A stretch of 38,695 nucleotides of DNA from Ignavibacteriota bacterium (GTDB lineage Bacteria > Bacteroidota > Ignavibacteria > UBA10030 > SZUA-254): the NCBI GenBank assembly GCA_025358305.1, contig JANYJZ010000039.1, positions 1 to 38,695 on the forward strand, in the 5' to 3' direction. The notes beneath the pieces are model-generated. The model was not told the DNA's origin. It searched no databases and saw only the letters and a list, made by a program, of their open reading frames with translations. The first letter of the stretch is position 1. Each line of letters opens with the position of its first letter. Both the position numbers and the translations under genes were made by a program. Shown in pieces: positions 23,240 through 32,657 of the stretch.

Positions 23240-24219
23240 GCCGAGAGTCCATCATTGAAAAAGGGAAAGCGACGATCCGGATCGAAGCGGCGGCCGTCGC
23301 CGATCTCGAGGCCCGCATTGACGACCGGTTCGCCCGCGCCGTGGAACTCATGCACGCCTGCCGCGGCCGCGTCGTCATAACAGGCATGGGAAAGTCGGGC
23401 ATCATCGCGCGGAAGATCGTCGCGACGTTCAATTCGACCGGCACGCCGGCGATCTTTCTCCACCCCTCCGACGCCGTCCACGGCGACCTCGGCATGGTCC
23501 GGTCCGAAGACGTCGCGATCTGCATCTCGAAAAGCGGCGATACGGCCGAACTCTTCAATCTCGTCCCGCTCCTGAAGCGTATCGGGATACCGATCCTGTC
23601 GATGCTCGGGAATACGGCCTCGAAGATCGCCCAGCTTTCGGACATCGTCCTCGACGTCAGCGTGCGCGAAGAGGCGTGCCCGCACGACCTTGCGCCCACG
23701 TCGTCCACGACCGCGACGCTCGCCTTCGGCGACGCCCTTGCGATGGCCCTCCTCGACCTGAGGAACTTCACGCCCGAGGAGTTCGCGCTCTACCACCCCG
23801 GTGGCAACCTCGGGAAGCGGCTCCTGCTCCGGATCGACGAACTCATGGTGAAGGGGGCGGCCGTGCCGGTCGTGAAGGAGGATATCCCCGTCCGCGACGC
23901 CATCCTTGAGATGACGTCGAAGCGCCTCGGGGCGACGTGCGTCGTCAACGGGACCGGGACACTCGTCGGGGTCATCACCGACGGCGACCTGCGCCGTCTC
24001 CTCCAAAAGACGTCGGATGTCACGGGCTATGCCGCGCACATGATGATGACCAAGCACCCGAAGACGATCTCCCCGGACATGCTCGCCGCGGTCGCGCTCC
24101 AGGAGATGGAAGCGCACAACATCACGCAGCTCATCGTCGTGGATGGCGAACACCGACCCATCGGCATGGTGCACCTCCATGAACTCGTCAAAGCGGGGCT
24201 CGGCTCCGATTCACAATAA
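23236..24219 (+). CDS. kdsD: Arabinose-5-phosphate isomerase (KpsF/GutQ family)
   Basis: A 327-residue enzyme that converts ribulose-5-phosphate to arabinose-5-phosphate, the substrate of KdsA. The SIS sugar-isomerase domain occupies about residues 35-180 with VVITGMGKSGIIARKI, HPSDAVHGDLGMV, CISKSGDTAEL, APTSSTTATLAFGDALA and FALYHPGGNLGKRLL. Two CBS domains follow (about 205-325), including VVNGTGTLVGVITDGDLRRLL. Domain order and length match E. coli KdsD (328 residues). It overlaps the preceding unknown gene by four bases. KdsD, KdsA and KdsC in one operon cover the synthesis of Kdo from ribulose-5-phosphate. Confidence 0.94.
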   Translation: MSRESIIEKGKATIRIEAAAVADLEARIDDRFARAVELMHACRGRVVITGMGKSGIIARKIVATFNSTGTPAIFLHPSDAVHGDLGMVRSEDVAICISKSGDTAELFNLVPLLKRIGIPILSMLGNTASKIAQLSDIVLDVSVREEACPHDLAPTSSTTATLAFGDALAMALLDLRNFTPEEFALYHPGGNLGKRLLLRIDELMVKGAAVPVVKEDIPVRDAILEMTSKRLGATCVVNGTGTLVGVITDGDLRRLLQKTSDVTGYAAHMMMTKHPKTISPDMLAAVALQEMEAHNITQLIVVDGEHRPIGMVHLHELVKAGLGSDSQ

Positions 24220-24223
24220 CCCC

Positions 24224-24769
24224 ATGCTCCGTTCCCGCACGCTCCTCGTCGCCGCGCTCCTGTTCGCCCTTCTTTTCGCCTCGTGCGAGGAGAAGATCAA
24301 GCCGAACATCTCGTCTGCCGGCGTCGGACGCAACCTCCCGTCCCAGGAGAGCTGGAATGCGACGATCACGTTCACCGATTCGGGGCGCGTGAGCGCCGTA
24401 TTGCGCGCGGGCCATATTGCCATGTTCGAGGATACAAAACGGACGATGCTCGATTCGGGCATCGTCGTCGACTTCTATGACAACCAGCAGCGCCATACTT
24501 CCGTGCTCACCGCCCGGCGCGGCATTGTGAACGACCTGACGAAGGATTTCGAGGCGCACGACAACGTCCTCGTCGTCTCCGACAGCGGCACGACGCTCCG
24601 GACGGAGGTGCTCTACTGGCTCAATGCGACGCGGAAGGTCCGAAGCCCCGCGTTCGTCGAGATCGTCTCCCCGACGGAACAGATCCGCGGACAGGGGTTC
24701 GAGTCCGACCAGGCGCTCCGGCACTATACGGTCTTCAAGGTCACGGGCCAAGCGGCGTCCCATGAATAG
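24224..24769 (+). CDS. lptC: LPS export protein LptC
   Basis: A 181-residue envelope protein. It starts with a hydrophobic segment ending in LLFASC, which looks like a lipobox rather than the simple membrane anchor of E. coli LptC. The rest is the beta-jellyroll typical of LptC/YrbK, with repeated strands such as GIVVDFYD, VLTARRGIVNDLT and LRTEVLYWL. LptC bridges the LptBFG inner-membrane transporter to LptA. The ATG at 24224 lies five bases after the kdsD stop; an earlier in-frame ATG overlaps kdsD and is unlikely. The stop overlaps the next gene by eight bases. Confidence 0.85.
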   Translation: MLRSRTLLVAALLFALLFASCEEKIKPNISSAGVGRNLPSQESWNATITFTDSGRVSAVLRAGHIAMFEDTKRTMLDSGIVVDFYDNQQRHTSVLTARRGIVNDLTKDFEAHDNVLVVSDSGTTLRTEVLYWLNATRKVRSPAFVEIVSPTEQIRGQGFESDQALRHYTVFKVTGQAASHE

Positions 24770-26051
24770 CATCTTCGCCTCGTCCGGTCGCGTCCACTCT
24801 TTCTGCGTCTTGTTGCTCCTGTCGGCCGCCGCGGCGTTCGCGCAGGAAGGGAACATCATCATCGACCATGCCGACAGCCTCGTCGGCCTGGAGATCAACG
24901 GCGAGAAGGCGCGCGCTCTCATCGGGAACGTCCGCTTCCACCAGGGAAAGATCATCGTCACCTGCCAAAAGGCGGTCCAGAACCTCGTGACGCGCAAGGT
25001 GACGATGGAGGGGGTCGTCGAGGTCCGCGACGACACCGTGCGCATGGTGTCGTCCCGGGGGACGTACGACGCCGATTCGAGGATCGCCGAGGGATTCGAC
25101 CGGGTGATGCTGGAGGACAGGTACACGACGCTTCACGCCGGGTACGGGAAGTACTTCATCGCGGAGAAGAAGGCGTTCTTCACGACGCATGTCATCGTCC
25201 AGGACACCGCGTCGGTGCTCACGTCGAACGAGCTGACGTACGACCGTGACCGCCACCATCTCACCGCCGACGGCAACGTCATCATCGTCAACGACAAGGA
25301 TCACCTCACGGTGACCGGGGGTCATTTCGAGCATTTCCAGGAGCGCCGATACAGCGTCATGACCGTCAGGCCCCTCGTCACGCAAATAGATACGACGGAC
25401 GCAGGAACGCCCGACACGCTCACCATCAGCTGCCGCCTCCTCGAAATGACCCGGGACAGCCTCCCACGGATCGTGGCGAACGACAGCGTCCGCATGTTTC
25501 GGAGCGAGATCGCCGCAGAGGCGGGCCGTGCGGTGTTCTATACGGCGTCCGACAGCATCATCCTCCGCCGGTCACCCTTCGTCTGGTATGCCACCGGGAC
25601 GGGCGCCGCGAACCAGATCTCCGGGGATTCCATCTGGGTTCAGATCCGGAACCGGAAGCTGGAGTCGATCATCGTCCGCGGCCGTGCGGTCGCCATCGAG
25701 CAGGCCGATTCGCTCTATCCGCATCGGTTTAACCAGATGTCGGGCCAGCTCATGACCTTGCGCTTCGCCCGGAACAAGCTCTCGCGCATCGACGTCGAAC
25801 GGACCGCCACGAGCCTCTACTTCCTCTTCGACGGCGCGAAGCCGAACGGGCTCAACAAGACCTCGGGGGACCGCGTCTCGATGACGTTCCAAGAAGGGAA
25901 GATCGACAAGATCTCCGTCCTGAGCGACGTTCAGGGACAGTACGTGCCGGAGCGGCTCGTGCGCGGTCGCGAGGAGGAGTACAATCTCGAGGGGTTCAAC
26001 TACCGGGTGAAGATCACGCGCACGGAGCGCGTTGACGGCCCACAGAAATAA
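24762..26051 (+). CDS. LptA/OstA-like periplasmic LPS transport protein
   Basis: A 429-residue exported protein with a signal peptide ending in AAAFAQ (about residue 28). The mature part begins like LptA: IIIDHADSLVG, then GNVRFHQGKIIVTCQKAV, then EGVVEVRDDTVRM, an OstA jellyroll. A second OstA-like stretch follows at about 145-260 (LTADGNVIIVNDKDHLTVTGG) and a third region to the end. At 429 residues it is more than twice the size of E. coli LptA (185), so it may form a longer piece of the periplasmic bridge by itself. The ATG at 24762 begins the signal peptide. It sits between lptC and lptB. Confidence 0.83.
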   Translation: MNSIFASSGRVHSFCVLLLLSAAAAFAQEGNIIIDHADSLVGLEINGEKARALIGNVRFHQGKIIVTCQKAVQNLVTRKVTMEGVVEVRDDTVRMVSSRGTYDADSRIAEGFDRVMLEDRYTTLHAGYGKYFIAEKKAFFTTHVIVQDTASVLTSNELTYDRDRHHLTADGNVIIVNDKDHLTVTGGHFEHFQERRYSVMTVRPLVTQIDTTDAGTPDTLTISCRLLEMTRDSLPRIVANDSVRMFRSEIAAEAGRAVFYTASDSIILRRSPFVWYATGTGAANQISGDSIWVQIRNRKLESIIVRGRAVAIEQADSLYPHRFNQMSGQLMTLRFARNKLSRIDVERTATSLYFLFDGAKPNGLNKTSGDRVSMTFQEGKIDKISVLSDVQGQYVPERLVRGREEEYNLEGFNYRVKITRTERVDGPQK

Positions 26052-26066
26052 TCCGTATATTGACCC

Positions 26067-26828
26067 ATGAATACGCCCGACCAGTCCGCTCCGCTCAAAA
26101 CGCTCCGCTCTGAAGGGCTCTGCAAAGCCTATAAGAAGAAGACCGTCGTCGACACCGTGAGCATAGATGTGAAGCAGGGAGAGGTCGTAGGCCTCCTCGG
26201 ACCCAACGGCGCCGGGAAGACGACCACCTTCTACATGATCGTGGGGATGGTGAAACCGAGCGCGGGCAAGGTGTTCCTGGACGCAGCCGACATCACCGGC
26301 GAACCGATGTACCGGAGGGCCCGGATGGGCGTCGGGTACCTGTCGCAGGAGGCGTCCGTGTTCCGGAAAATGACCGTCCGAAACAACATCATGGCGATCC
26401 TCGAGCTCATGCCGATGACGAAGGCCGAACGCGCCGAGCGCTGCCAGCGGCTTCTCGAGGACTTCGGGATCGCCCATATCGCGGAGAGCAAGGGATACAT
26501 GCTCTCAGGGGGGGAGCGCCGGAGGACGGAGATCGCACGGGCTCTCGCGACGGAGCCGCAGTTCATCCTCCTCGACGAACCGTTCGCGGGGATCGATCCC
26601 ATCGCGGTCGAGGACATCATGCGTATCGTCCACGACCTGAAGAACCGGGGCATCGGCGTCCTCGTCACCGACCACAACGTCCATGAGACGCTCTCGATCA
26701 CGGACCGGTCGTACCTTCTCTTCGAAGGGAAGATCATCATGTCGGGGAGCGCCGAAGATCTCGCGAACGACCCCGAGGCCCGCAGGCTCTACCTCGGGGA
26801 AAGTTTCCGGCTCGACCGCTACGATTGA
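26067..26828 (+). CDS. lptB: LPS export ABC transporter ATP-binding protein
   Basis: A 253-residue cytoplasmic ATPase that powers extraction of lipopolysaccharide by LptBFG. Motifs are Walker [19 protein letters not shown], the Q-loop region [14 protein letters not shown] (characteristic of LptB), the signature [16 protein letters not shown], Walker [20 protein letters not shown] and the switch His in [12 protein letters not shown]. It is the last gene of the kds-lpt operon, 15 bases after the LptA-like gene. lptF and lptG are not in this window. It ends 39 bases from the convergent M61 gene, with no clear terminator between them. Confidence 0.94.
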   Translation: MNTPDQSAPLKTLRSEGLCKAYKKKTVVDTVSIDVKQGEVVGLLGPNGAGKTTTFYMIVGMVKPSAGKVFLDAADITGEPMYRRARMGVGYLSQEASVFRKMTVRNNIMAILELMPMTKAERAERCQRLLEDFGIAHIAESKGYMLSGGERRRTEIARALATEPQFILLDEPFAGIDPIAVEDIMRIVHDLKNRGIGVLVTDHNVHETLSITDRSYLLFEGKIIMSGSAEDLANDPEARRLYLGESFRLDRYD

Positions 26829-26867
26829 GCCCAGCGCGGCGCGAGATGCCGCACTCCCGCACCTCTC

Positions 26868-28799
26868 CTACTCCGCACTGAGCTTCAGCGCTTCCCCGTC
26901 AAAGTGACAAAATTCATAGCTGAACGGATACCGGCGTTTGCACACCGGGCAGGTCCGCGTCACGTCCGCGCGCCCGCCGCTCCGGCGCGAGTCGAGCCAT
27001 GACGCGCGGAACGCTTCGATTTCCGGCGTCAGGGCAAGTCCGGCGACCTCGTAGGTCACGACCTCGACCTGGCGCTGCTCTTCGAGCGTCAGGTCCGCCT
27101 TCCTCGTTGATCCGCGCTGTTCGAACTCCACCGGGATGACGTCGCCCGGCTTGTGCCGCGCGAGGACCGAATCGAGGTCCTTCGCCGAAGCAAGCGGCGA
27201 GCCGTCGAGCCGCGTGATCCGGTCCTTCCGGTCGATGCCGGCGGCGTACCAGGGGGAGTGGACCAAGGTCGGCGCGGTCACGACCGCAGCGCCGTCTTCG
27301 TAGCGCGCAGGGAGCCATCCCGCCGAGGCCTTCCCGGGCTTCGCCTTGCGCAGGAGGAACCCCGCCTTGCCGAGAAGGGGCTGGTAATCGACGATCTCCT
27401 TTCCTTCCACGTACGAACGGAAGAACCTTCCGGCGAAGAGCGTGTCGTTGGTGACGGCCCCGAGGAGCGCCTGCACATCGCCGTTCGTGTAGGGCCGTTC
27501 GGTCTTCCCGTGGACCTCCCAGACCTTCCGCATGAGATCGTCGAGCGTTACGCCGCGGTAGTTCGCCCGGAGCGTCAGGTCGAGGCCCAGACCGATCGCC
27601 TCGCCCCAGGTGTAGTAGGAGATGAACGTGTTCCCCCGGTTCTGCACGTCGATCGACGTGGCGGCGTCGACGAAGGGGGCCTGAGCGCTCATCTCTGAGG
27701 CCGAGAAGTACTCGCGGCCGGGAGAGTTCACCATCGCGTTCACCGTCCCCGAGACCGACTGGGCGAAGCGGTCGATGCTTGACATCCCTGCCCTCTCCAT
27801 GACGAGCGTCTGGTAGTACGACGTGAACCCTTCGCCGAACCAGAGTTCGTCCGACATGTTTGCCCGGTCGAAATCGAACGGTTCGAGGGACCGCGAGCGG
27901 ATCCGCTCCATGTTCCAGGAGTGGAAGAACTCGTGCGCGAGCGTTCCGATGAGGATCGGCGCATCGGCCCTGAGGGCTCTGGTGCTCACGAGCGACGTGG
28001 AGTTCCTGTGCTCCATGCCGTCGAACGAGACGTAGGGAAGAAAGTCCGCGATGAACGTGTAGGAACCGCCGTCGTAGGCGGGGAGTTCACCGAAGACCGC
28101 CTTTTCCTCCTCCACGACGGCGCGCGCCAACGCGGCGAAGGCGTCCGCCTGTTCGGCCGTCCCGGCGTGGTGGAGCGCGAGCCGGAACGCGTGTCCTTTC
28201 CCGCCCGAGGAATCGTTCCACGTCCTGAGGACGATCGGGGCGAGTTCCGTGGGGCTGTCCATGAAGTACTGGAGGTTGGGGGCCGTGAATGCGTTCGATT
28301 CCCCGGCCGGCATGAGCTGCGTCGCGATGGTCCAGTCGCTCCCCTTGGGAATGCGGAACGCGATCGAGATCGGCCGGTCGTCGAGTCCGCGCGCCCACAT
28401 GAACGTCGCGGGCATCATGAGATGCGCGTGCGAGCGGTCGATGCCCGAATAGGTGCCGTCCGACTGGTCGGCGAAGAGCGTATAGGTGATCGTCACGGTC
28501 CCGTCGTGCCCCGCGACCTCCCATCCGGAAGGATCAGGCCGCGTGATCGGGAGCGCACGCCCCCTGCCGTCGGCCGCGGTGACGCTGTAGACGTTCTTCG
28601 CGAACTCATGGAGCGCGTAGCGCCCCGGGGACGAGCGGCTCATCCGAGCCTCGAGCATGCCCGGCGGGAGATGGGCGAACGTGACGGCAATGACCGCCTC
28701 GTGGTGGACGGCGTTGTCGAACGAGACCGTATAGGAGATCGTCGGCTGGGCCAGTCCGGCGGCCGACAGGAGAAGGAACACCACGCAGAGTCGCATCAT
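26868..28799 (-). CDS. Secreted M61-family aminopeptidase with PDZ and C-terminal zinc-ribbon-like tail
   Basis: A 643-residue protease with a signal peptide of about 17 residues (ending GLAQ). An N-terminal beta domain precedes the M61 gluzincin domain: H289-E290-x2-H293 in LAHEFFHSWN, then ELWFGEGFTSYYQ with the third zinc ligand. A PDZ domain follows at about 500-585 (SPWYAAGIDRKDRITRLDG). M61 enzymes are glycyl aminopeptidases. Unusual is the last 30 residues, TCPVCKRRYPFSYEFCHFDG, a zinc-ribbon-like half-site more typical of cytoplasmic proteins. Start: two successive ATGs at 28799 and 28796. It lies last in a minus-strand gene row after the ATP-grasp gene. Confidence 0.87.
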   Translation of the reverse strand: MMRLCVVFLLLSAAGLAQPTISYTVSFDNAVHHEAVIAVTFAHLPPGMLEARMSRSSPGRYALHEFAKNVYSVTAADGRGRALPITRPDPSGWEVAGHDGTVTITYTLFADQSDGTYSGIDRSHAHLMMPATFMWARGLDDRPISIAFRIPKGSDWTIATQLMPAGESNAFTAPNLQYFMDSPTELAPIVLRTWNDSSGGKGHAFRLALHHAGTAEQADAFAALARAVVEEEKAVFGELPAYDGGSYTFIADFLPYVSFDGMEHRNSTSLVSTRALRADAPILIGTLAHEFFHSWNMERIRSRSLEPFDFDRANMSDELWFGEGFTSYYQTLVMERAGMSSIDRFAQSVSGTVNAMVNSPGREYFSASEMSAQAPFVDAATSIDVQNRGNTFISYYTWGEAIGLGLDLTLRANYRGVTLDDLMRKVWEVHGKTERPYTNGDVQALLGAVTNDTLFAGRFFRSYVEGKEIVDYQPLLGKAGFLLRKAKPGKASAGWLPARYEDGAAVVTAPTLVHSPWYAAGIDRKDRITRLDGSPLASAKDLDSVLARHKPGDVIPVEFEQRGSTRKADLTLEEQRQVEVVTYEVAGLALTPEIEAFRASWLDSRRSGGRADVTRTCPVCKRRYPFSYEFCHFDGEALKLSAE

Positions 28800-28847
28800 A
28801 GTTGCATCCGTTGTGGAGGTGTGTTGTCGCGCCCGGAATGGGCCTCT

Positions 28848-29717
28848 CTACGATGTACGCTGCAGCGTGGAGCGGTCGATCGCGTCGCTAAAGCGTTCCG
28901 GTGCCGCCGTTTCCGCATGCAGGAAGATCGCGGGCTCGATGACCTCGAGCTCCATGAGGATGAGCACCCCGTCCTCGACGACTCCGTCGACCCTGGCGTA
29001 GAGAAGCGGCCCCGGCACGGCTGCGATGACCGCCTGTGCCTGCGCCAGGAGCCAAGCCGGCGTCACGACCGCGTCGACCGTCCCGCCGAACTCCGTTTGG
29101 ACCCGGAAGTCGCCCCGTTTGGGGCGCTTGACGACCGCGTGGCTGTACCGTCGGTCGAAAAAGAGGATCGACCATTCGCCTTCGGCGTCGATGGCTTCCA
29201 TGAAGCGCTGGACCATGACGCCCGATGCGCTGAGCATCCGCCCGAAGCGCGTCTCGTCGTCGCCCGTCACGTCTCGGGGGACGACCCATGTCTCATACGC
29301 GCTGCCGGAGATGGTCGGTTTCACGACCGAACGCGCCCAGCCTCTCGACTCGACGATGTCGCGGAGGCTCGCGCGTCCTCCGCGCACGACCCAGGCGGTG
29401 GGGGGAATGGGGATCCCCTTCCCCTCAAGGTCGCGCAAATAGGTCTTCTCCATGTTCCAGAGAACGGTCGACGCCGGGTTCGCCAGCGGAAGGGTTGCGA
29501 CCGATGCGATCCAGGCCGCGAAGGCCTCAGGCGAGAAGTAGTAGTCCCACGTGGAGCGTAGGATGATACGGTCGAACGTCTCCCACGCTACCTTGGGATC
29601 GTTCCAGACCGCGGCCGTCGCCTCAATGCCGCGACGAGCGAGCGGCGCAAGCGCCAGCTGGTCGTCGGGCGTCAACCCGGCATACTCCGCCGACGTGACC
29701 AGCGCGATGCGCCTCAT
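28848..29717 (-). CDS. ATP-grasp family ligase
   Basis: A 289-residue cytoplasmic protein with the ATP-grasp fold. An N-terminal Rossmann-like domain contains IILRSTWDYYF. A central domain follows with VVKPTISGSAYETW and VQRFMEAIDAEGEWSILFF. A C-terminal part has the metal-binding YARVDGV and LMELEVIEPAIFL. This pattern resembles RimK/glutathione-synthetase-like enzymes and the DcsG group, which join a carboxylate to an amine through an acyl phosphate. The substrate is unknown. The ATG at 29717 is chosen; a GTG three codons earlier (29726) is also possible. It starts 18 bases after the rhomboid stop, so the two are probably co-transcribed. Confidence 0.78.
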   Translation of the reverse strand: MRRIALVTSAEYAGLTPDDQLALAPLARRGIEATAAVWNDPKVAWETFDRIILRSTWDYYFSPEAFAAWIASVATLPLANPASTVLWNMEKTYLRDLEGKGIPIPPTAWVVRGGRASLRDIVESRGWARSVVKPTISGSAYETWVVPRDVTGDDETRFGRMLSASGVMVQRFMEAIDAEGEWSILFFDRRYSHAVVKRPKRGDFRVQTEFGGTVDAVVTPAWLLAQAQAVIAAVPGPLLYARVDGVVEDGVLILMELEVIEPAIFLHAETAAPERFSDAIDRSTLQRTS

Positions 29718-29735
29718 CGTGGCCACGCCGCGCGC

Positions 29736-30494
29736 TTATGCGTTCGCGCTGAATCTGTCGAGGAACGCCACCTCGATCGGCGTGAGCGTCGCAGCTCCTT
29801 GCGTCTGAAGCTTCGCCCGGATCCGCTCGAGTTCCTCGCGGTTCACCGGGTGCATCCCTTCCGTGGGGATGGCGGACCACCGCCGGAGGTCCGCGTTCGA
29901 GGGCGTCGCGACGACGGGCGCCTGCGGGGCGCCCGCGATGTGCGGATTCTTGACGAACCACTTCAGGTAGACGAACCCGCCGACGAACCCCCCGAGATGC
30001 GCGAAGTGCGCCGTGCCGTCGGTCGATCCCCCCGCTCCTCCGATGATGGAGAAGACCGCCATGCCGGCGACGAGCCAGCGCGCCTCGACCGGGATCACCC
30101 CCCAGATGTAGATCTGGGCCCGGGGCCAGAAGTACGCGAACCCGAGCAGGACGCCGAACACGCCGCCTGAGGCCCCGATGATCGCGGTCATCGGGGAGAG
30201 GAAGCACGAGACCACCGCCCCGGAGACGCCGGCGAGAAAATAGAGGATGAGGAACTGCCGCGATCCGAGCTCCATCTCGAGGCGCGGGCCGAAAAAGAAG
30301 AGCCCGAGCATGTTGAACAGGATGTGCGTGAAGTTCCCGTGGAGGAACATGTACGTGATGATCGTCCAGGGCCGCTCGAGGATGAAGGCCGGGACGAACA
30401 TGAGCGTCCGCTCCACGAGCGGGTTCGCCATCTGGAGAAAGAACACGACGACGTTCGCGATGATGATGCGGATGACCCAGCGTGTGAGAAGCAT
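29736..30494 (-). CDS. Rhomboid family intramembrane serine protease
   Basis: A 252-residue polytopic membrane protease with six predicted helices. The catalytic Ser lies in GASGGVFG, the His in HFAHLGGFVGG, and FLHGNFTHILFNML carries the conserved His/Asn of the oxyanion region. A soluble C-terminal tail of about 70 residues (about 185-252) follows, longer than in E. coli GlpG-type cores. It would cut single-pass membrane proteins within the bilayer; the substrate is unknown. The AGGAG ribosome-binding site overlaps the TAG stop of the upstream peptidase gene, so the two are coupled. Confidence 0.9.
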   Translation of the reverse strand: MLLTRWVIRIIIANVVVFFLQMANPLVERTLMFVPAFILERPWTIITYMFLHGNFTHILFNMLGLFFFGPRLEMELGSRQFLILYFLAGVSGAVVSCFLSPMTAIIGASGGVFGVLLGFAYFWPRAQIYIWGVIPVEARWLVAGMAVFSIIGGAGGSTDGTAHFAHLGGFVGGFVYLKWFVKNPHIAGAPQAPVVATPSNADLRRWSAIPTEGMHPVNREELERIRAKLQTQGAATLTPIEVAFLDRFSANA

Positions 30495-30501
30495 CGTGCT
30501 C

Positions 30502-32571
30502 CTATCGGCCGATGGATTGGATGGCCCGCTTGGTCGCCTCGAGCATCGCGGCGGCCCCGACGGGCGCGCCCGTGGCGTTCTTCATCCAAAGGTCCGGCGC
30601 GATGCTGCCGACCTTTGCCATGCGTTCGAACTCCGAGCCGATGTTCCCCGCCTTGTTCATCTGCTCCTCGATCTGGAGGGCGATGAGGTGTCCGATGGGA
30701 TAATCGGGGAGGTAGAGGAACGAATCGATCATGTGCGAGTAGATCCCCAGGAGAACGACGTCCTTCTTCCCGAAGACGGGGGCGTAGTACGTGTTCCAGA
30801 TCTCCTTCGCGATGGCGATCGTCGCCGCCTTGAGTTCGGCGGGGGTGCAGGCCGGGTGGTCGTACATCCAGTGCCAGACCCCCATATCGACCAAGGCGAC
30901 GCCGGCGATCTCGTACGTCCCCCAGAAGTCGTTGAGGGTCTTCATCGCCTCGCTCTTCGCGTCGGGCTTCGTCAGGCCGAGGAGTTCGAGGTCGTGGCCT
31001 TGGAACACGAACGCGAGCGCCTCGGTGAAGGCGGTGTTCGGGACGCCCTGGAGGAGCGAGTGGTCGTTGTCGTTGAGCGAGAAGGTCTGCTCGACGTTGT
31101 GGCCCATCTCATGGACGGCGATGTTGTACCCCTTGTAGTTCATCCCCGTCGGTTCGACCCGGGTCCGGAGATGGGCGGGGGCGGAACGCATGGAGGAACC
31201 GAGGGCGTGGCCCGAGCCGCGCGCCGGGTCGACGATGATGTTGCCGGCGAGGTACTCCGCGCGCTCCTTCGAGAACCCGAGCTTCTGGAGAAGCACCGGG
31301 ATGTCCGCCTTGTAGGCCGAGGGAGTCGGGTACTTCTTCGACACGATCTCGTCGAGCTGGGATTCGGTGTAGGTGCCCCGCTGCTTGAAGCCGTTGTACC
31401 AGATGTCGAACGGTTCGAGGGGCCGGCCGAGCCGTTTCGTGATGATCTTCGCGACCTGCGGGACGATCGGAGAGGAGAGGATGTCCGTGAGCATCTCCTT
31501 CACGCGGGCCTCGGGGATCTCTCTGTTCTCATCGAACCGCCGCGCGATGAGCGTCGGAGCAGTCGGGGAGTAGGGGTCGGCCTTCGCCGATGCAGTGAAC
31601 GTCTGAAGGAGCATCGCGTAGCGGGTGTCGGGCTCGGGGTCAGTGGAGATCTTCATGCCGGCCGGGACGGGCTTATCGGTGTCGGTCGCGGCCGCCAGGG
31701 CGATGGTGTTGGCGTAAGGGTTCCAGTCGACGTGCGGGTTGTTCACGGCCACGGCGGGGATCGTCTGGGTGACGATTCGCTCCATGACCTGCTGGATCAT
31801 CCGCTGTCGTTCCAGGCCTCCCTTCGGTTCGCTGTAGTCAGCCTTGATTTGGTCGCGCAAGTTCCAGTGCGAGAGGAGCCGCATCTTCGCCGGGAAGAGC
31901 CGCGTGCCGTCCTTCGTGACGAGGTGGTGCATCCAGATGTTGTAATCGGCGATGTACTGCGCGGCGTTCGCTTCGGCTTGGGAGACGGCCTGGTTCACGT
32001 CGGCGGGAATGCGTTTGGAGAACCGCTGCGCGAGCCGGACCTCGGCCCATTGCCGGCGCGTCCACTTCTCGCCGTCGGTGAGGCGCTCGTTGAGCGTCGT
32101 CAGGGGGAAGTTCAACAGAACGACGAACGCGAGCTTGTTCTCGAAGAGGTCATCCGTGACGTGCGCCGACGGGCTGTACGCGGCGAAGATCTCGTCGAAC
32201 GGGAGGACGGGGCCCTTCACGAGGTCGGACTGGCCGCGGAACTCGCGGCCGATCTCCCCCATGTGCCCGTCAAGCTGCTCGAGGAGGTACTCGTACCGGT
32301 TGAACATCGTGTCGAGGGTCGGCTGGTCCGCGGCGAAGTTCGTCCGCACGAACTCTTCGAACGCCGAAGCGTCGCCGTCGCCGGTGCGCCAGAAGCTCGC
32401 GGCCTGGCTCATGCCTTTGGCGAGCCGGGCGCGCTGGGCCTCGCTCAAGGAGCCCCCGAGGGAGCTCTGGAGTTTCGCGATCGACGCGGCTGCCCATGCC
32501 GGCTGCGCTGATGCGCTCCGGGAGAAGAGGAAGAGGGCGAGGAAAGCGTAGAACATAGTCCGTATCTTCAT
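30502..32571 (-). CDS. Secreted gluzincin metallopeptidase with HEMGH motif (M3-like)
   Basis: A 689-residue secreted protein with a signal peptide of about 22 residues (SRSASAQ). The zinc motif is H487-E-M-G-H491 in NIAVHEMGHNVEQ, and the Glu in AFTEALAFVFQ a few dozen residues later is the likely third ligand. The fold is largely helical around it, as in M3/M32 peptidases, but the motif differs from HEFGH (M3) and HEGGH (M32), so I cannot place it in a named family. The ATG at 32571 has AAAGGA about seven bases upstream. It precedes the rhomboid gene and is probably co-transcribed with it. Confidence 0.75.
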   Translation of the reverse strand: MKIRTMFYAFLALFLFSRSASAQPAWAAASIAKLQSSLGGSLSEAQRARLAKGMSQAASFWRTGDGDASAFEEFVRTNFAADQPTLDTMFNRYEYLLEQLDGHMGEIGREFRGQSDLVKGPVLPFDEIFAAYSPSAHVTDDLFENKLAFVVLLNFPLTTLNERLTDGEKWTRRQWAEVRLAQRFSKRIPADVNQAVSQAEANAAQYIADYNIWMHHLVTKDGTRLFPAKMRLLSHWNLRDQIKADYSEPKGGLERQRMIQQVMERIVTQTIPAVAVNNPHVDWNPYANTIALAAATDTDKPVPAGMKISTDPEPDTRYAMLLQTFTASAKADPYSPTAPTLIARRFDENREIPEARVKEMLTDILSSPIVPQVAKIITKRLGRPLEPFDIWYNGFKQRGTYTESQLDEIVSKKYPTPSAYKADIPVLLQKLGFSKERAEYLAGNIIVDPARGSGHALGSSMRSAPAHLRTRVEPTGMNYKGYNIAVHEMGHNVEQTFSLNDNDHSLLQGVPNTAFTEALAFVFQGHDLELLGLTKPDAKSEAMKTLNDFWGTYEIAGVALVDMGVWHWMYDHPACTPAELKAATIAIAKEIWNTYYAPVFGKKDVVLLGIYSHMIDSFLYLPDYPIGHLIALQIEEQMNKAGNIGSEFERMAKVGSIAPDLWMKNATGAPVGAAAMLEATKRAIQSIGR

Positions 32572-32657
32572 GGTGCGTTCCTTTGTCGTTGGTGGGTGTA
32601 TACGATCACTCGGGGTGCGATCCCGGGATGCTCCATCGTGTGTTCAGTGTGCGTGCG

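Noticed and set aside
30247-32511. A 754-codon plus-strand frame
   Set aside because: It is the shadow of the HEMGH peptidase and rhomboid genes; its composition is Val/Arg/Asp/His-rich without domain resemblance.
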